A DNA stretch of 40,661 bases from Acidobacteriota bacterium (GTDB taxonomy: Bacteria; Acidobacteriota; Terriglobia; Bryobacterales; Bryobacteraceae). How positions within the stretch are numbered: position 1 is the first letter of the stretch; the number at the start of each line of letters is the position of its first letter. Shown here piece by piece: positions 1-9,600 of this stretch. The translations under genes were made by a program, and so were the position numbers. The notes below the pieces were generated by a model, which worked only from the letters and a program-made list of their open reading frames with translations, made no database searches and had not been told where the DNA came from. Location of the stretch: assembly GCA_023436715.1 (NCBI GenBank), contig JAEZIJ010000083.1, positions 1 through 40,661 on the forward strand, written 5' to 3'.

Positions 1-4
1 CCGT

Positions 5-1093
5 CTATTCGTAGGGGATCTTCATTCCATCCATGATGCCCTTCATGTAACCGAAGGCCATGATTTTGCCTGTCATCGCATATCCCGGCTTATCGTTCAC
101 TTCGCCCTCCATGGTCGGGGCGTGGTCGGGCCGGATCGGACCGGCGAAGCCAGCCTCATGATAGACCTGAAGGATGCGGGCCATGTCGGTCGAGCCATTG
201 TCGTGGAAGGTTTCGCGGAAGTGATCGCGCGTTCCCTGCTCATCGCGGAAATGCACGAAGAAAATCTTCTTTTGCGCGATCCATTCGCGGGCGAGCGCTT
301 CGATATTTTCCCCCATCAACTTGAAATTCGCCTGGCAGAAAGTGACACCGTTCATCGGGCCAGGAGCCATTTCCATGACGCGGCGGAAACTCTTCGCGCT
401 GGTGAGAACGCGCCCGATCCCGCGCAGAGGGGAGATAGGCGGGTCGTCCGGGTGGAGCGCCATTCTTACGCCCACCTCTTCGGCGACGGGCATCACCGCT
501 TTGACGAAGTACTCGAGGTTGGCCCAGATCTTCTCTTCGCTGACCTCGCCCCACTCGGTGAGGCCCTGCTTAATGGCGGCCCGATTATCGAATTCGCTGG
601 TGAGGGCGCCGCCGCGCTCGGGGACGTCCACCCGAGTGCGGTACCATCCGATCCCCGCCATGAAGTTGTAGCAGAGCATGGGAATGCCGGCTTTCGCCAG
701 CGCGCGGATCACGGTGCGGTAGTTCTCGATCTCCTCATCCCGCCCGGGCAGCCCCAGCTTGATCTTCTCGGCGGGAACGGGGTGGCTTTCGACTCCGATG
801 ATCTTCAGTCCGGCCGCATCGAAATCGGCAGCGGTCTTCCGGATGACTTCCAGATACCGGTCGCGGGGGACCTCGCGTAGCGTGGAAACAAAGTTCACAA
901 TCGCGTGCTTCACGCCCACCTGGCGCGCCAGCTTGATCTTTCGATCCTCGCCTGGCACAAACAGTTCACAGAGTTGAATGTTTCCTCCTCCCGGCGCGGG
1001 CCTTCTTTGTGCCGGCGCGCCAATCGCCGAACCCACCGAGCACAACAGAGGCACTGCCCCTTTGATACAGTTCCTTCGCGTAAATTCCGACAT
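5..1093 (-). CDS. uxuA: Exported mannonate dehydratase-like TIM-barrel enzyme
   Basis: 362 residues. UxuA-family enzymes dehydrate D-mannonate to 2-keto-3-deoxygluconate in hexuronate breakdown. Family features visible: a CYNFMAGIGWYRT segment (E. coli-type enzymes have CYNFMP..DWTRT), the hallmark HPDDPP starting near His214, and RPDHAP near the C-terminus. The ATG at 1093 was chosen because GGAGGCGG sits just upstream; an in-frame codon 15 residues further upstream has no such site. The N-terminus reads FTRRNCIKGA followed by a hydrophobic stretch, a twin-arginine-like export signal that is unusual for this normally cytoplasmic enzyme. It is somewhat shorter than classical UxuA (about 390 residues). 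It is transcribed divergently from the GH38/MFS/SDR operon. The family call is firm; the exact substrate and the periplasmic location are inferred. Confidence 0.85.
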   Translation of the reverse strand: MSEFTRRNCIKGAVPLLCSVGSAIGAPAQRRPAPGGGNIQLCELFVPGEDRKIKLARQVGVKHAIVNFVSTLREVPRDRYLEVIRKTAADFDAAGLKIIGVESHPVPAEKIKLGLPGRDEEIENYRTVIRALAKAGIPMLCYNFMAGIGWYRTRVDVPERGGALTSEFDNRAAIKQGLTEWGEVSEEKIWANLEYFVKAVMPVAEEVGVRMALHPDDPPISPLRGIGRVLTSAKSFRRVMEMAPGPMNGVTFCQANFKLMGENIEALAREWIAQKKIFFVHFRDEQGTRDHFRETFHDNGSTDMARILQVYHEAGFAGPIRPDHAPTMEGEVNDKPGYAMTGKIMAFGYMKGIMDGMKIPYE

Positions 1094-1148
1094 ACCGCCT
1101 CCACGGAAATCGTACGTAAAGATGCGGCGCGAACGCAAATCAATAGTT

Positions 1149-1164
1149 GTGAATGACCTTTTAC
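1149..1164. promoter_or_regulatory. Near-match GTGAA-N6-TTTAC dyad upstream of mannonate dehydratase
   Basis: GTGAATGACCTTTTAC has one mismatch from the GTGAA-N6-TTCAC dyad found exactly at 1497 and 14492. It lies 56 bp upstream of the mannonate dehydratase start. An operator role is inferred only from shared position and similarity. Confidence 0.3.
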
Positions 1165-1250
1165 CTTTGGTTGTGAAGTGGGGCGGGCCTTCCCGATTTC
1201 TCTTGCCTCCGCTTCGGAGAGCTTGGGGCGTTTCAAGCCGTCCCTCGTGA

Positions 1251-1478
1251 TCGATTAGACTCCGCGATCCTCGCTTCCTTCTTCAGGAGTTCCAGTATGA
1301 CGGGCATTATATTATCGCTAAGAATCCCGATCGAGCTGAAGGGCTCGTGGTCCGCGTGTTCGAGCCTCGGGGCGTTGCCGCGGAGACCACAGTGGCATTC
1401 GCCGGGGAGAAGAGCGCGTTTCGCACGGCGAATCTGCTGGAAGAGGATTCGCGCGCGGGAGAAGAGCACAGCCCGTAA
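1251..1478 (+). pseudogene. 3' remnant of a GH38-like alpha-mannosidase gene
   Basis: The frame is open from after a stop at 1248-1250 to TAA at 1476-1478, with no start codon in a sensible place. The translated end reads KNPDRAEGLVVRVFEPRG and, shortly after, TANLLEEDSRAGEE. These match in order and spacing the C-terminal segment of the three intact GH38-like proteins in the window (for example KKADRDSSLLLRLYDIEG then ETNLLEEDLP, and KKADAGRGLVLRFYEMEG then VNVLEESLES). Only about the last 60 codons survive, the GH38 N-terminal catalytic part is absent, and the tail is shorter than in the intact copies. It resembles generic GH38 C-termini at least as well as the local copies, so it may derive from a more distant GH38. 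Homologous signal is clearest over about 1296-1460. Confidence 0.65.
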
Positions 1479-1496
1479 AGCGAGCGTTAACTGGAA

Positions 1497-1512
1497 GTGA
1501 ACCGCTCTTCAC
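1497..1512. promoter_or_regulatory. GTGAA-N6-TTCAC dyad upstream of GH38 gene
   Basis: GTGAACCGCTCTTCAC is a perfect 5-6-5 inverted repeat about 85 bp upstream of the GH38 start codon. The same half-sites and spacing recur at 14492-14507 upstream of an enolase-superfamily gene. It is a candidate operator for a dimeric regulator. Confidence 0.4.
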
Positions 1513-1595
1513 CATAACTCAGTTGCTTCAATGGCCGGCAACCCGGCATGATAGGCGTGATCGCACTTGTTTTTGCGCAAAGGAGTAGCCCTCAT

Positions 1596-4241
1596 ATGGT
1601 CCGCTGTTTCAGCCTGCGTTTTTTTGCTCTGGCGACGATCTTCGCGAGTGTGCTCGCCGGGGCGGGCGCGCAGTCCGCGCCGTCCGCCCAGGATGCGGAG
1701 ATTTACTTCACACCCTTTTCGCATCTCGATCTCTTTTGGGGCGGCACGAGAGAAGAATGTCTGGCGCGAGGCAACGGAATCATCGCCAAAGCCGTCCAAC
1801 TGGCGAAGCAGCATCCGAAGTTCCGGTTTCTGCTTGAGGACAACGTTTTTGTCGCGAACTATGTCGATACGCATCCCGGCTCGCAGGAAGTGGAAGACCT
1901 GAAGCGCTTCATCAAGGAAGGCCGCATCGAAATCGCACCCAAGTGGGCGGCGATATTCCAGGGGCTGCCGGACGGTGAGGTACACGCGCGGAACATGATG
2001 ATCGGAAAGCGATACGCGCAGGAGGTGTTCGGAGTCGACGCCCGCGTCGCGCACCTGGGCGACCTGCCCGACTACACTCCGCAGTTTCCCCAGATCCTCA
2101 GCCAGTCCCGCGTGCCTTTCATGGTGATGACACGCATGGGGCCGACGGACAAGTCGCTGTTCCAATGGAAAGGGCTCGACGGTTCCAAGGCGCTGGTGTG
2201 GAGCACGCTGAAGGGTTACGGCTGGGGCACGTTCCTCAGCTCCAAGACTCAACTCGACGAGCAGAAGCGCGAGCGTTTCCGCAAGGACGTGGCCGAAGTG
2301 CGCGCCACCACGAACGGGCCGATCCTGATGAACTGGGGCACCGATCTCTGGGCGCCGCCCAGCGATCTGGTCGCGCGAGTCGAGGCGTTCAACAAGTTCG
2401 CGCCGGCCAACCTCATGATCTCGACGCCGAACGATTTCTTCCGGCGTGTGGAGAAAGCGGCCGGCATTCCGGAAACCAGCGGCGAGATTCCGTCTTCCTG
2501 GCCGAATGTCGTGTCGTCGCTGCCGCATATCTGGCCCGAAATCATCCCGGCGACGAACACGCTGCTTGCGGCCGAGAAATTCGCGTCCATCAACTACGCG
2601 CTGGGCTACGCCGGCTATCCGCAGCGCGAGTTCGACCTCATGTGGAAGAAGCTGGTCGAGTCGATGGACCACAATCACGACGGCCAGGGGGGCCTCGAAA
2701 TCGGCGACGGCCGCAAGGTGGAGTATCTCCGGCTGGCCACGATCGGGGGCGGCGAGATTCTTCGCGATTCGCTGCGCAACATCGCCGAGCGCGTGCAAAT
2801 TCCCGTCAAGAACAGCTTTCCCATTGTGGTGTTCAACCCGCTCAACTGGACGCGCGACGACGTGGTGAAAGCCCACCTTTCGCTCTACGGCGAGGTTGCG
2901 CCCGCCGACATCGCCGAGTTCCGCAAGGGCTTGCGCCTGCTGGACGAAGCTGGAAACGCCATTCCGATTCATGTAGAGGAATACAGCGAGAACATTTCCC
3001 GCGCGCTCAATATCGTGTTCACGGCGAAGGGCGTCCCGTCGATCGGATACAAGACGTACTACCTGGTGGCGGGCCAGCCGGATGCGTTTCCGAACACGGC
3101 TCGCATCGAACTGGACCAGGAGCGGGACCGCAAAGATCCTCGGCGTTCGCTCGGAAGCGACGTCGTCGAAAACGACTTCTACCGGCTGAGCGTGGATCGC
3201 GCGACCGGGAGAGTGGCGCTCTTCGACAAAGCGCTGAACCGCGACGTGGCGCGGGACATGGAAGTCGTCGCTCTGGAGGAGCGTGGCGGCAACTACATCG
3301 GCATCGAACCGCTCAGCGGCCGCACCATCGTCGGTACGGCGGAAGAGGTGAGCATCGAGGAGAACAATCCGGTCCGCACCGTGGTGCGGGTGCTCGTTCG
3401 CGTGGCCGATATCCCGATTGTGCAGCGCCTCACGCTTTACAAGGGCCTGAAGAGGCTCGACATTGAGAACACGGTGGAGTGGAAAACGCCGCGGTTCATC
3501 CGGCTCCAACAGTTGTTCCCGCTCACGCAGTCCAATGCCTCCCTGCACTACGGCATCCCGTTCGGATCGAATGCGGCGGAAAACATCATGCCGAAATCCG
3601 GCCCGCGAGCGGGGGATGAGATCAAGCAGGATTCCTGGCAGCGGTCCCGGCACATACACGGCTGGATCCACGCGGGCGGTCCGGAATGGGGACTGACGCT
3701 GGCGTCCGATCACCACCAGATCCGCCTCGGCGACGACTTGATCCGCGCCGAAATGCTGCGCGGAACGCGCTACACCTCGGTCAAGGTCGTGCGCGGAGAC
3801 GAAATCACCTCGATGCACTATCCGCCGCCGGGCAAGTATGTGTTCCGGTATTCGCTGAGCGCGGAACGCGGCGACTGGAAGGCGGCGAAAGCATACCGGG
3901 GCGGCATGGGACTGACCAATCCGCTTGCGCCCGTCAGTGTGGTGGACACCATGTCCGCGAAGTCGCTGCCGGCGACAAACTCGTTCTGCTCGCTGCCACA
4001 GGAGAACGTGATTGTCAGCGCGTTGAAAAAGGCCGACCGCGATTCCTCGCTTCTCCTGCGCCTCTATGACATCGAGGGCGCGCCGGTGGAGACGAGTGTC
4101 CAGTTCCTTGGGGCCAGCCCCACGTTCAGCGAAACCAACCTTCTCGAGGAGGATTTGCCCGCACAGCAACGTCAGGTGATTCAGGCAGGGCCGTACGCCA
4201 TCCGGACGCTCAAGATTCGCGCGGACAAGATGAGGAAGTAA
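1596..4241 (+). CDS. Secreted GH38-like alpha-mannosidase, copy 1
   Basis: 881 residues. GH38 enzymes are zinc-dependent retaining alpha-mannosidases. Start ATG 1596 follows AAAGGAG by ten bases and opens a signal peptide (MVRCFSLRFFALATIFASVL then GAGAQS); an in-frame ATG 16 codons upstream would bury it. The GH38 zinc-binding His-x-Asp appears as SHLDLFW (His43, Asp45). The nucleophile region aligns as AHLGDLPDYTPQFPQIL, which puts the catalytic Asp at 156; canonical GH38 has LPDSFG here. The late metal-binding motif is DHNHDGQGG (His359, His361, Asp362) where classical enzymes have HHD..TGT. The C-terminal half is beta-sandwich-like and ends with an NLLEEDLP segment. Its stop overlaps the next start as TAATG, so translation is probably coupled. 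The same family is present at 19249 and 21849. Family placement is solid; mannoside specificity is not proven, and the deviant motifs suggest a distinct subfamily. Confidence 0.85.
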   Translation: MVRCFSLRFFALATIFASVLAGAGAQSAPSAQDAEIYFTPFSHLDLFWGGTREECLARGNGIIAKAVQLAKQHPKFRFLLEDNVFVANYVDTHPGSQEVEDLKRFIKEGRIEIAPKWAAIFQGLPDGEVHARNMMIGKRYAQEVFGVDARVAHLGDLPDYTPQFPQILSQSRVPFMVMTRMGPTDKSLFQWKGLDGSKALVWSTLKGYGWGTFLSSKTQLDEQKRERFRKDVAEVRATTNGPILMNWGTDLWAPPSDLVARVEAFNKFAPANLMISTPNDFFRRVEKAAGIPETSGEIPSSWPNVVSSLPHIWPEIIPATNTLLAAEKFASINYALGYAGYPQREFDLMWKKLVESMDHNHDGQGGLEIGDGRKVEYLRLATIGGGEILRDSLRNIAERVQIPVKNSFPIVVFNPLNWTRDDVVKAHLSLYGEVAPADIAEFRKGLRLLDEAGNAIPIHVEEYSENISRALNIVFTAKGVPSIGYKTYYLVAGQPDAFPNTARIELDQERDRKDPRRSLGSDVVENDFYRLSVDRATGRVALFDKALNRDVARDMEVVALEERGGNYIGIEPLSGRTIVGTAEEVSIEENNPVRTVVRVLVRVADIPIVQRLTLYKGLKRLDIENTVEWKTPRFIRLQQLFPLTQSNASLHYGIPFGSNAAENIMPKSGPRAGDEIKQDSWQRSRHIHGWIHAGGPEWGLTLASDHHQIRLGDDLIRAEMLRGTRYTSVKVVRGDEITSMHYPPPGKYVFRYSLSAERGDWKAAKAYRGGMGLTNPLAPVSVVDTMSAKSLPATNSFCSLPQENVIVSALKKADRDSSLLLRLYDIEGAPVETSVQFLGASPTFSETNLLEEDLPAQQRQVIQAGPYAIRTLKIRADKMRK

Positions 4242-5545
4242 TGGCTGTAAGAACGCCGGAAGCCGCTAACGATCGACGCGTGAGCGCGACTTACAAGTGG
4301 GTAGTCGTGGCGGTGTTCTGGTGTGTCTATTTTCTGAACCAGGCGGACCGGCAGGTAGTCTTCTCGGTGTTCCCGCTGCTCCAGAAGGAACTGGGGTTGT
4401 CGAACCTGCAGCTCGGGCTGTTGGGGTCGTCTTTTCAGTGGGTGTACGCCATTCTCGTTCCGATAGCCGGCGCGCTCGGGGATGTTGTGAGCCGCCGGAA
4501 TCTGATCGCGGTGGCGCTGTTGTTGTGGAGCGCATCCACCTTCGGCTCCGGTCTGGTGACGGGTTTCGCGCTGCTGCTGCTTTTGCGCGCGATCACCGGA
4601 GCGGGCGAAGCCTTCTACTACCCGGCTGCGAACTCGATGATCGGCGATTACCATGGACGCGAGACCCGCGCATTAGCCATGTCCGTGCATCAGACCAGCG
4701 TCTATGTGGGGATCGTGTGCAGCGGAGCGCTGGCCGGGTACATCGGGCAGGAATACGGCTGGCGCCAGGCTTTCATGACCTTTGGAGGAATCGGGATCGT
4801 AGTGGCGCTGGTGGTCAGGCGCGCGATTCGGGAACCGCGCCGCGGGCTGTCCGAGGAGGGCACTATCGCCGCGGTCAACGCGAAGCAGATGCCGCTTCGC
4901 GCGCGAGTCGCCGAAGTCCTCTCGAAACCCACGGCCGTTTTGCTCATGCTGGCGTTTCTCGGAATGAATTTTGTGAACGTGGCCTGCCTGACCTGGACGC
5001 CGACACTTCTGTATCAGAAATTCCAGTTGACTCTGGCGTACTCCGGCTTTCACGCCACCTTCTACCATCATGTGGGAGCGTTTCTGGGCGTGCTGCTCGG
5101 CGGCAAACTGGCCGACCGCTGGGCGCAACGTTCTTGCCTGAGCCGGCCGCTGATTCAACTGGCCGGCCTCGGCCTGGGCGCTCCGTTCATCTTTCTGCTG
5201 GGCTGGGCGGATTCCAGCCTCGTTGTGTTCGCGTCGCTTGGGCTGTTTGGCTTGTGCCGCGGGCTATACGACTCGAATCTTTTTGCATCGTTGTACGAGG
5301 TGGTCCGTCCCGAAGCGCGGGCGACGGCCACGGGATTGATGCTGGCAGTCGCGTTCCTGGGGGGAGGTTCCGCCTCGCTCGCCGTGGGTTGGTTGAGCGA
5401 GCGGATCGGCCTGGGTTCAGCGCTCGCATCGACATCGGTGTTTTACGTTCTGGCGGCCGTCGTGCTGTCGGTAACCTGTGTGTTCTGGTTCCGTCGCGAT
5501 GCCGCGCGGATGCGAGCCGCGTTGGGCGGGGCCCAGGCTTGCTGA
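4241..5545 (+). CDS. MFS transporter, anion:cation symporter (hexuronate-type) family
   Basis: 434 residues with about twelve hydrophobic segments. The first begins near residue 15 (VVVAVFWCVYFLNQADRQVV); the N-D/N-Q-x-D-R pattern in TM1 is typical of the ACS branch that carries hexuronates, galactonate and related organic anions. Motif A appears as GALGDVVSRRN after TM2, and LLLLRAITGAGEAFYYPAAN matches the RxxxGxxEA.YPA segment of TM4. It overlaps the GH38 stop by one base and ends eleven bases before the SDR start, so the three genes look like one operon. It probably imports the mono- or disaccharide acids released by the secreted enzymes. The substrate is inferred from subfamily and context. 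Confidence 0.85.
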   Translation: MAVRTPEAANDRRVSATYKWVVVAVFWCVYFLNQADRQVVFSVFPLLQKELGLSNLQLGLLGSSFQWVYAILVPIAGALGDVVSRRNLIAVALLLWSASTFGSGLVTGFALLLLLRAITGAGEAFYYPAANSMIGDYHGRETRALAMSVHQTSVYVGIVCSGALAGYIGQEYGWRQAFMTFGGIGIVVALVVRRAIREPRRGLSEEGTIAAVNAKQMPLRARVAEVLSKPTAVLLMLAFLGMNFVNVACLTWTPTLLYQKFQLTLAYSGFHATFYHHVGAFLGVLLGGKLADRWAQRSCLSRPLIQLAGLGLGAPFIFLLGWADSSLVVFASLGLFGLCRGLYDSNLFASLYEVVRPEARATATGLMLAVAFLGGGSASLAVGWLSERIGLGSALASTSVFYVLAAVVLSVTCVFWFRRDAARMRAALGGAQAC

Positions 5546-5556
5546 TCGGAGGACGC

Positions 5557-6306
5557 ATGAGACTGAAAGGACGCGTCGCGATTGTAACGGGCGCGGGCCG
5601 CGGTATCGGCGCCGCGATCGCCAAGGGACTGGCCGCCGAGGGCGCCGCCGTTATTGTGAACTACTCACGTTCGGCCGAGGCGGCCGATGCGGTCGTGCGG
5701 GAGATCCACGCGAGCGGAGGCAGCGCGGCGCCGGTGTGTGCGGACGTGAGCGATCTTGCGTCGCATGGGCGTCTGATTGCGGCGGCGGCCGATCAGTTCG
5801 GACGGCTGGATATCCTCGTGAACAATGCCGGAATCGAGTTTCGCGAACCGTTCCTCGAGGCGAAACCGGAAAATTGGGACCTGACGTTTGGCGTGAACCT
5901 CAAGGGCGCGTATTTTCTCAGCCAGCAGGCGGCGCACGCGATGCGCCGGACCGGAGGCGGCAAGATCCTGAATGTCTCAAGCATTCACGACGACGTGCCT
6001 ATCCGCAATTTGTCGATTTACACAATCACAAAGGGCGGCATGAAGATGCTTACGAAGTCGCTGGCCTTTGAGCTTGCTGAGCACCATATCAACGTCAATT
6101 CGCTTTCGCCGGGCGCCATTCTCACGGACATCAATCGGGAAGCGCTTTCGGACGAGGCGTATCGCGCCAGGGTGATCGAGAAGATTCCCTGGAGACGGAT
6201 AGGCGATCCGGTTGACGTGGTCGGCGCCGCGGTTTTTCTCTGTTCCACCGAGTCCGACTATGTGACTGGAGCCACTTTGTACGTGGATGGAGGAATCCTG
6301 CTGTGA
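5557..6306 (+). CDS. Short-chain dehydrogenase/reductase
   Basis: 249 residues, a typical classical SDR length. NAD(P)-binding TGAGRGIG lies at residues 11-18, NNAG at 89-92, the structural Asn at 114 (VNLKG), and the catalytic Ser142, Tyr155 and Lys159 in VSS and YTITK; the 13-residue Ser-Tyr gap is canonical. The ATG at 5557 is preceded by GGAGGA at good spacing. It resembles the glucose/gluconate dehydrogenase and 3-oxoacyl reductase-like group used for sugar and sugar-acid oxidoreduction. No signal peptide is present, so it acts in the cytoplasm, unlike many of its neighbours. It is the last intact gene of the GH38-MFS-SDR operon. The last two bases of its stop codon overlap the start of an RraA gene remnant. 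The open frame continues far upstream in antiphase to the MFS gene, but that part is not coding. Confidence 0.88.
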   Translation: MRLKGRVAIVTGAGRGIGAAIAKGLAAEGAAVIVNYSRSAEAADAVVREIHASGGSAAPVCADVSDLASHGRLIAAAADQFGRLDILVNNAGIEFREPFLEAKPENWDLTFGVNLKGAYFLSQQAAHAMRRTGGGKILNVSSIHDDVPIRNLSIYTITKGGMKMLTKSLAFELAEHHINVNSLSPGAILTDINREALSDEAYRARVIEKIPWRRIGDPVDVVGAAVFLCSTESDYVTGATLYVDGGILL

Positions 6307-6451
6307 GGGCGCGCTCGCGATCCCGCAAGCCATCACGTTGGCGGTGCTGATCGAGTGCGAGCGGGTAATGGGACTGGAGGACTCCGCCCGCGAAGAGTTC
6401 TCGCGCGGAGAAGATCCCGTCGCGGTCTTCGAACGCTACAGACGCTTATAG
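6305..6451 (+). pseudogene. 3' remnant of an RraA-like aldolase gene
   Basis: Directly behind the SDR stop, in another frame, 48 codons ending in TAG read EGALAIPQAITLAVLIECER, then GLEDSAREEFSRGEDP and VFERYRRL. This matches position by position the end of the intact RraA-like protein at 18383 (EDGVIVIPKDLTLKVLLECER, GLEDLARHDFARGDDP, VFQRYKRL, the same length). The preceding roughly 180 codons and any start are missing, so it is a truncated copy. It indicates that an RraA gene once stood in this operon and that a deletion or recombination joined its tail to the SDR end. Confidence 0.75.
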
Positions 6452-6681
6452 CTTTTGGAGGAATGTCTTGAAGAGGATGCTGAAGAAGGGGCCAGACAAG
6501 TCTACCCGCGAGATCGAGCGTACGGGGCAGACCGGCCTGACCCCATTTCCAGCACCCTGTTATGCGGTTTCTTAGCTTGGGGGGCTGCTGAGCCCACTAG
6601 AGGTGATCTGCCAGATGTGAATCGCGGAAAACGGGCTTGTTTGTATGTAGCTGTTTGTTTTGGTCAGGGAGTCTATTGAAT
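6452..6681. other. Intergenic region upstream of TonB receptor 1
   Basis: 230 bp with no supported gene. GGAGG at 6458-6462 precedes a TTG and a 35-codon open frame (6468-6575, begins KRMLKKGPDKSTREIE) that I do not recognise and do not call as a gene. The last 60 bases are T/G-rich and presumably carry the receptor promoter. AGGGA at 6666-6670 is a weak ribosome-binding site for the ATG at 6682. Confidence 0.4.
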
Positions 6682-9600
6682 ATGAGTAAGAAGCTGTTCC
6701 TGCTGGCCGCGTTGCCAGCAGCATTGTTCGCGCAGTCTTACACGGCGTCGCTCCGCGGCGTGGTCACGGATCCGGCCAAGGCGGCCGTGCCCGGCGCGAG
6801 CGTCATCGCAACAGAGGTGGAGCGGAACGTCGCGCACCCCACCCGTACTGACGAGGCCGGCAGGTATGTCATTACCGCTCTGCCTCCGGGCAGGTATTCG
6901 CTCGAAATCGAAGCCGCTGGCTTTCAGAAATACGCACGCTCCAGTTTCGTTCTCGCAGTCCAGCAGCAGGCCACGCTCGATGTGGAACTGTCGCTCGGCG
7001 CCACAACGACCGCAATCGAGGTGACCGCCGATGCGCCGCTGATCGACACCACCACCGCGGCCCTGGGGCAGGTCGTGGAAAACAAGTACATCGTTTCCAT
7101 CCCGCTGCTGCGCCGTTCGGCGCTGGACCTGGTTGCACTGGCGCCGGGACTCAACCCGAGCCCGGCCGGCGGTGCGGGGCAGGATAGTGACAAGTCCAGC
7201 AACTTCGTCGCGGGCGGCGTGCGCAACGCAACCTCCGACGTGCTGGTGGACGGCATGAGCGCCACGAACGTCGAGCAGAACAGCGGCGTCACGCACGTTC
7301 ACTACCAACCGTCCGTCGATAGCGTTCAGGAATTCAAGCTGCAGACGAATTTCTTCAGCGCCGAGTTCGGCAACACCGGCGCCGCCGTCGTGAACATCGT
7401 GACCAAGAGCGGCACCAATGAAGTGCACGGCTCGGGTTACGAGTTCTACCGCAACTCTTCCTTCTACGCCAACAACTGGTTTGCGAACCGGTCCGTGCCG
7501 TCGGTTCCGATTCCGGATTCGCACCGGCACGTGGCCGGCGCGACGATCGGAGCACCCGTTTACATTCCGAAGATCTACAACGGCAAGAACCGTACGTTCT
7601 TCTTCTTCGACTACGAGACCAGCCGTTCGACGAACGCCACTACCAGAATGGCAACATTCCCGACCGAGTTGGAGCGCAGCGGCGACTTCTCCGACACGCG
7701 CACGGCAAGCGGGGCGCTCATGCCGATTTACAACCCGTTCGACACTTACAAATCGGCCGACGGCAAAACCACTCTGAGGCGGGCGTTTGCCGGCAATAAG
7801 GTCCCCCTTTCGATGCAGAGCGAGGTGGCGAAGAAACTCATGTCGTATTATCCGCTGCCGAACCAGGCGGGCACGCCCTTCACGCGCACGAACAACTTCC
7901 TCAAGAACGCGACCGACACGGGCTGGACCAACCAGCTTTCGGCGAAGGTGGACCACAACCTCGGCGAGAAGCAGCGCTTCACCTCGCGCTACACCGTGGA
8001 CTGGTGGGCGAACACGAAGGGGAACGTCTGGGGCAACGTCGCCGACAACTTCATTTACGGCAACGACGGTGGACGCACGCAGAACTTCGTATTCGACTAC
8101 ACGCGGAGCCACAGCGCTTCCACCCTCATCACCGTCCGGTACGGGCTTCTCCGCCAGTACGCGCACACGGACCCGCAGGGCCTGGGATTCGACCCCACCA
8201 AGTTGGGAATGCCCCAGAACCTGCTGACCTCGGGCGTCCTCGCCTTCCCCAACATCCAGGCCGAGAGCTATCGGTCCATGGGGCCGCAGGGCTGGTCGAT
8301 CATCAATCGCGGCGATGACGTGAACAGCATCACCGGCAGCGTGGTGAAGATCTTCTCCGGACATACCCTGAAACTCGGCGCCGAGACGCGATTGATGCGG
8401 CTCAACTACCAGCAGCCCGGATACCCGCAGGGCAGTTTCGTTTTCAGCCGGAGCACAACCAGCGAGAACGTGAACTCGCCGGGCGCCAATCAGGGCAACG
8501 GCGTCGCGTCCCTGCTGCTGGGCTGGGGCACGGGCGGCCAGTACGATATCGATCCGCCTACTTCGTCCTCCGCGCAATACTATGCATGGTACGCGCAGGA
8601 TGACTGGAAAGTCAGCCGCAAGCTGACGATCAACCTCGGGTTGCGGTACGACTTCGACGTGCCGCGCACGGAACGCTACAACCGCTACACCTGGTTCGAT
8701 TTCGACGCTGCTTCCCCCATCGCGGGAAAGGTCGCTCAGTTCCCGAATCTGAAGGGGCAGTTCCGCGTTGCCGACGGCAACACGCGCAGCCCGTTCGACA
8801 GGGACATGAACAACATCCAGCCCCGCATCGGACTCGCCTACGCTTTGGATTCGAAGACGAGCCTGCGCGCGGGCTACGGCATCTACTACACACTTTCGCG
8901 CTCGACCGTATACGGACACCTGGGCCAGGGCTTCATGCGCACCACGAACCCGACCTGGTCCCTCGACGGCGGCGTCAACCGGTACGCCAGTCTCGATAAT
9001 CCCTTCCCGGATGGAATCCTGCTGCCGACAGTCCTCCAGGACGGCGCGGCTTACTCTCTCGGCTTCGGCTTCGGCACGGAGACGCGGAAGACGCAGAACC
9101 CGCAGTATCAGTCGTGGAACTTCACCATTCAGCGGGAGCTGCCGGGGAACTCGATGATGGAAGTGGCGTACACGGGGAGCAAGGGCACGCACCTGTACTT
9201 CTCGGGGATGGAGAATCGCAACTTCCTGGATCCGCAGTACTGGGGTCTGGGTCGCGCGGCTCTCTCGAATACCCTTGTAGATAATCCGTTCTATGGCGTC
9301 ATCACGAACCCGGGTTCGACGCTTAGCAAACCCACGGTACCGCTGAACCTGCTGCTGCGCGCTTACCCGCAATACGGCAGCGGAGCCTCGGGCACCACTC
9401 CGAATCTCGCGAATTCGATTTACCACGCACTGACCCTGAAGTATGAGAAGCGCTTCTCGAAGGGCCTCGCGGTCCTGACGCACTACACGTGGGCGAAGAT
9501 GATCGACGACGTGTCCAGCACGGCCAGCAACCTGAACTGGCTGGGCGGCAACACGTCTATCCAGAACCCCTACAACCTCCGCGATGAGCGCTCGCTTTCG

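Larger units (their letters stand above)
1094..1595. other. Divergent intergenic region (502 bp) holding a gene remnant and two dyads
   Basis: This region separates the mannonate dehydratase gene (-) from the GH38 gene (+). It contains no intact gene. It holds a near-match GTGAA-N6-TTyAC dyad on the dehydratase side, the 3' remnant of a GH38-like gene, and an exact GTGAA-N6-TTCAC dyad on the GH38 side. AAAGGAG at 1579-1585 is the ribosome-binding site of the downstream gene. Confidence 0.6.

Noticed and set aside
2165..3466. A 433-codon plus-strand frame inside GH38 copy 1
   Set aside because: It overlaps the GH38 gene in another frame, is rich in Arg/Gly/Ala/Gln, and has no start signal.
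1509..4169. An 886-codon open frame antisense to GH38 copy 1
   Set aside because: It is Arg/His/Asp/Glu-rich text without domain logic, lies wholly antisense to a well-supported gene, and is typical of shadow frames in GC-rich DNA.
4297..5556. N-terminal extension of the SDR frame through the MFS gene
   Set aside because: The frame is open by chance; the SDR has its own ATG and GGAGGA site at 5557 and a normal family length from there.
6468..6575. 35-codon frame with TTG start and GGAGG upstream
   Set aside because: Good ribosome-site spacing, but a TTG start, no recognisable product, and a position behind a gene relic; too weak to call.
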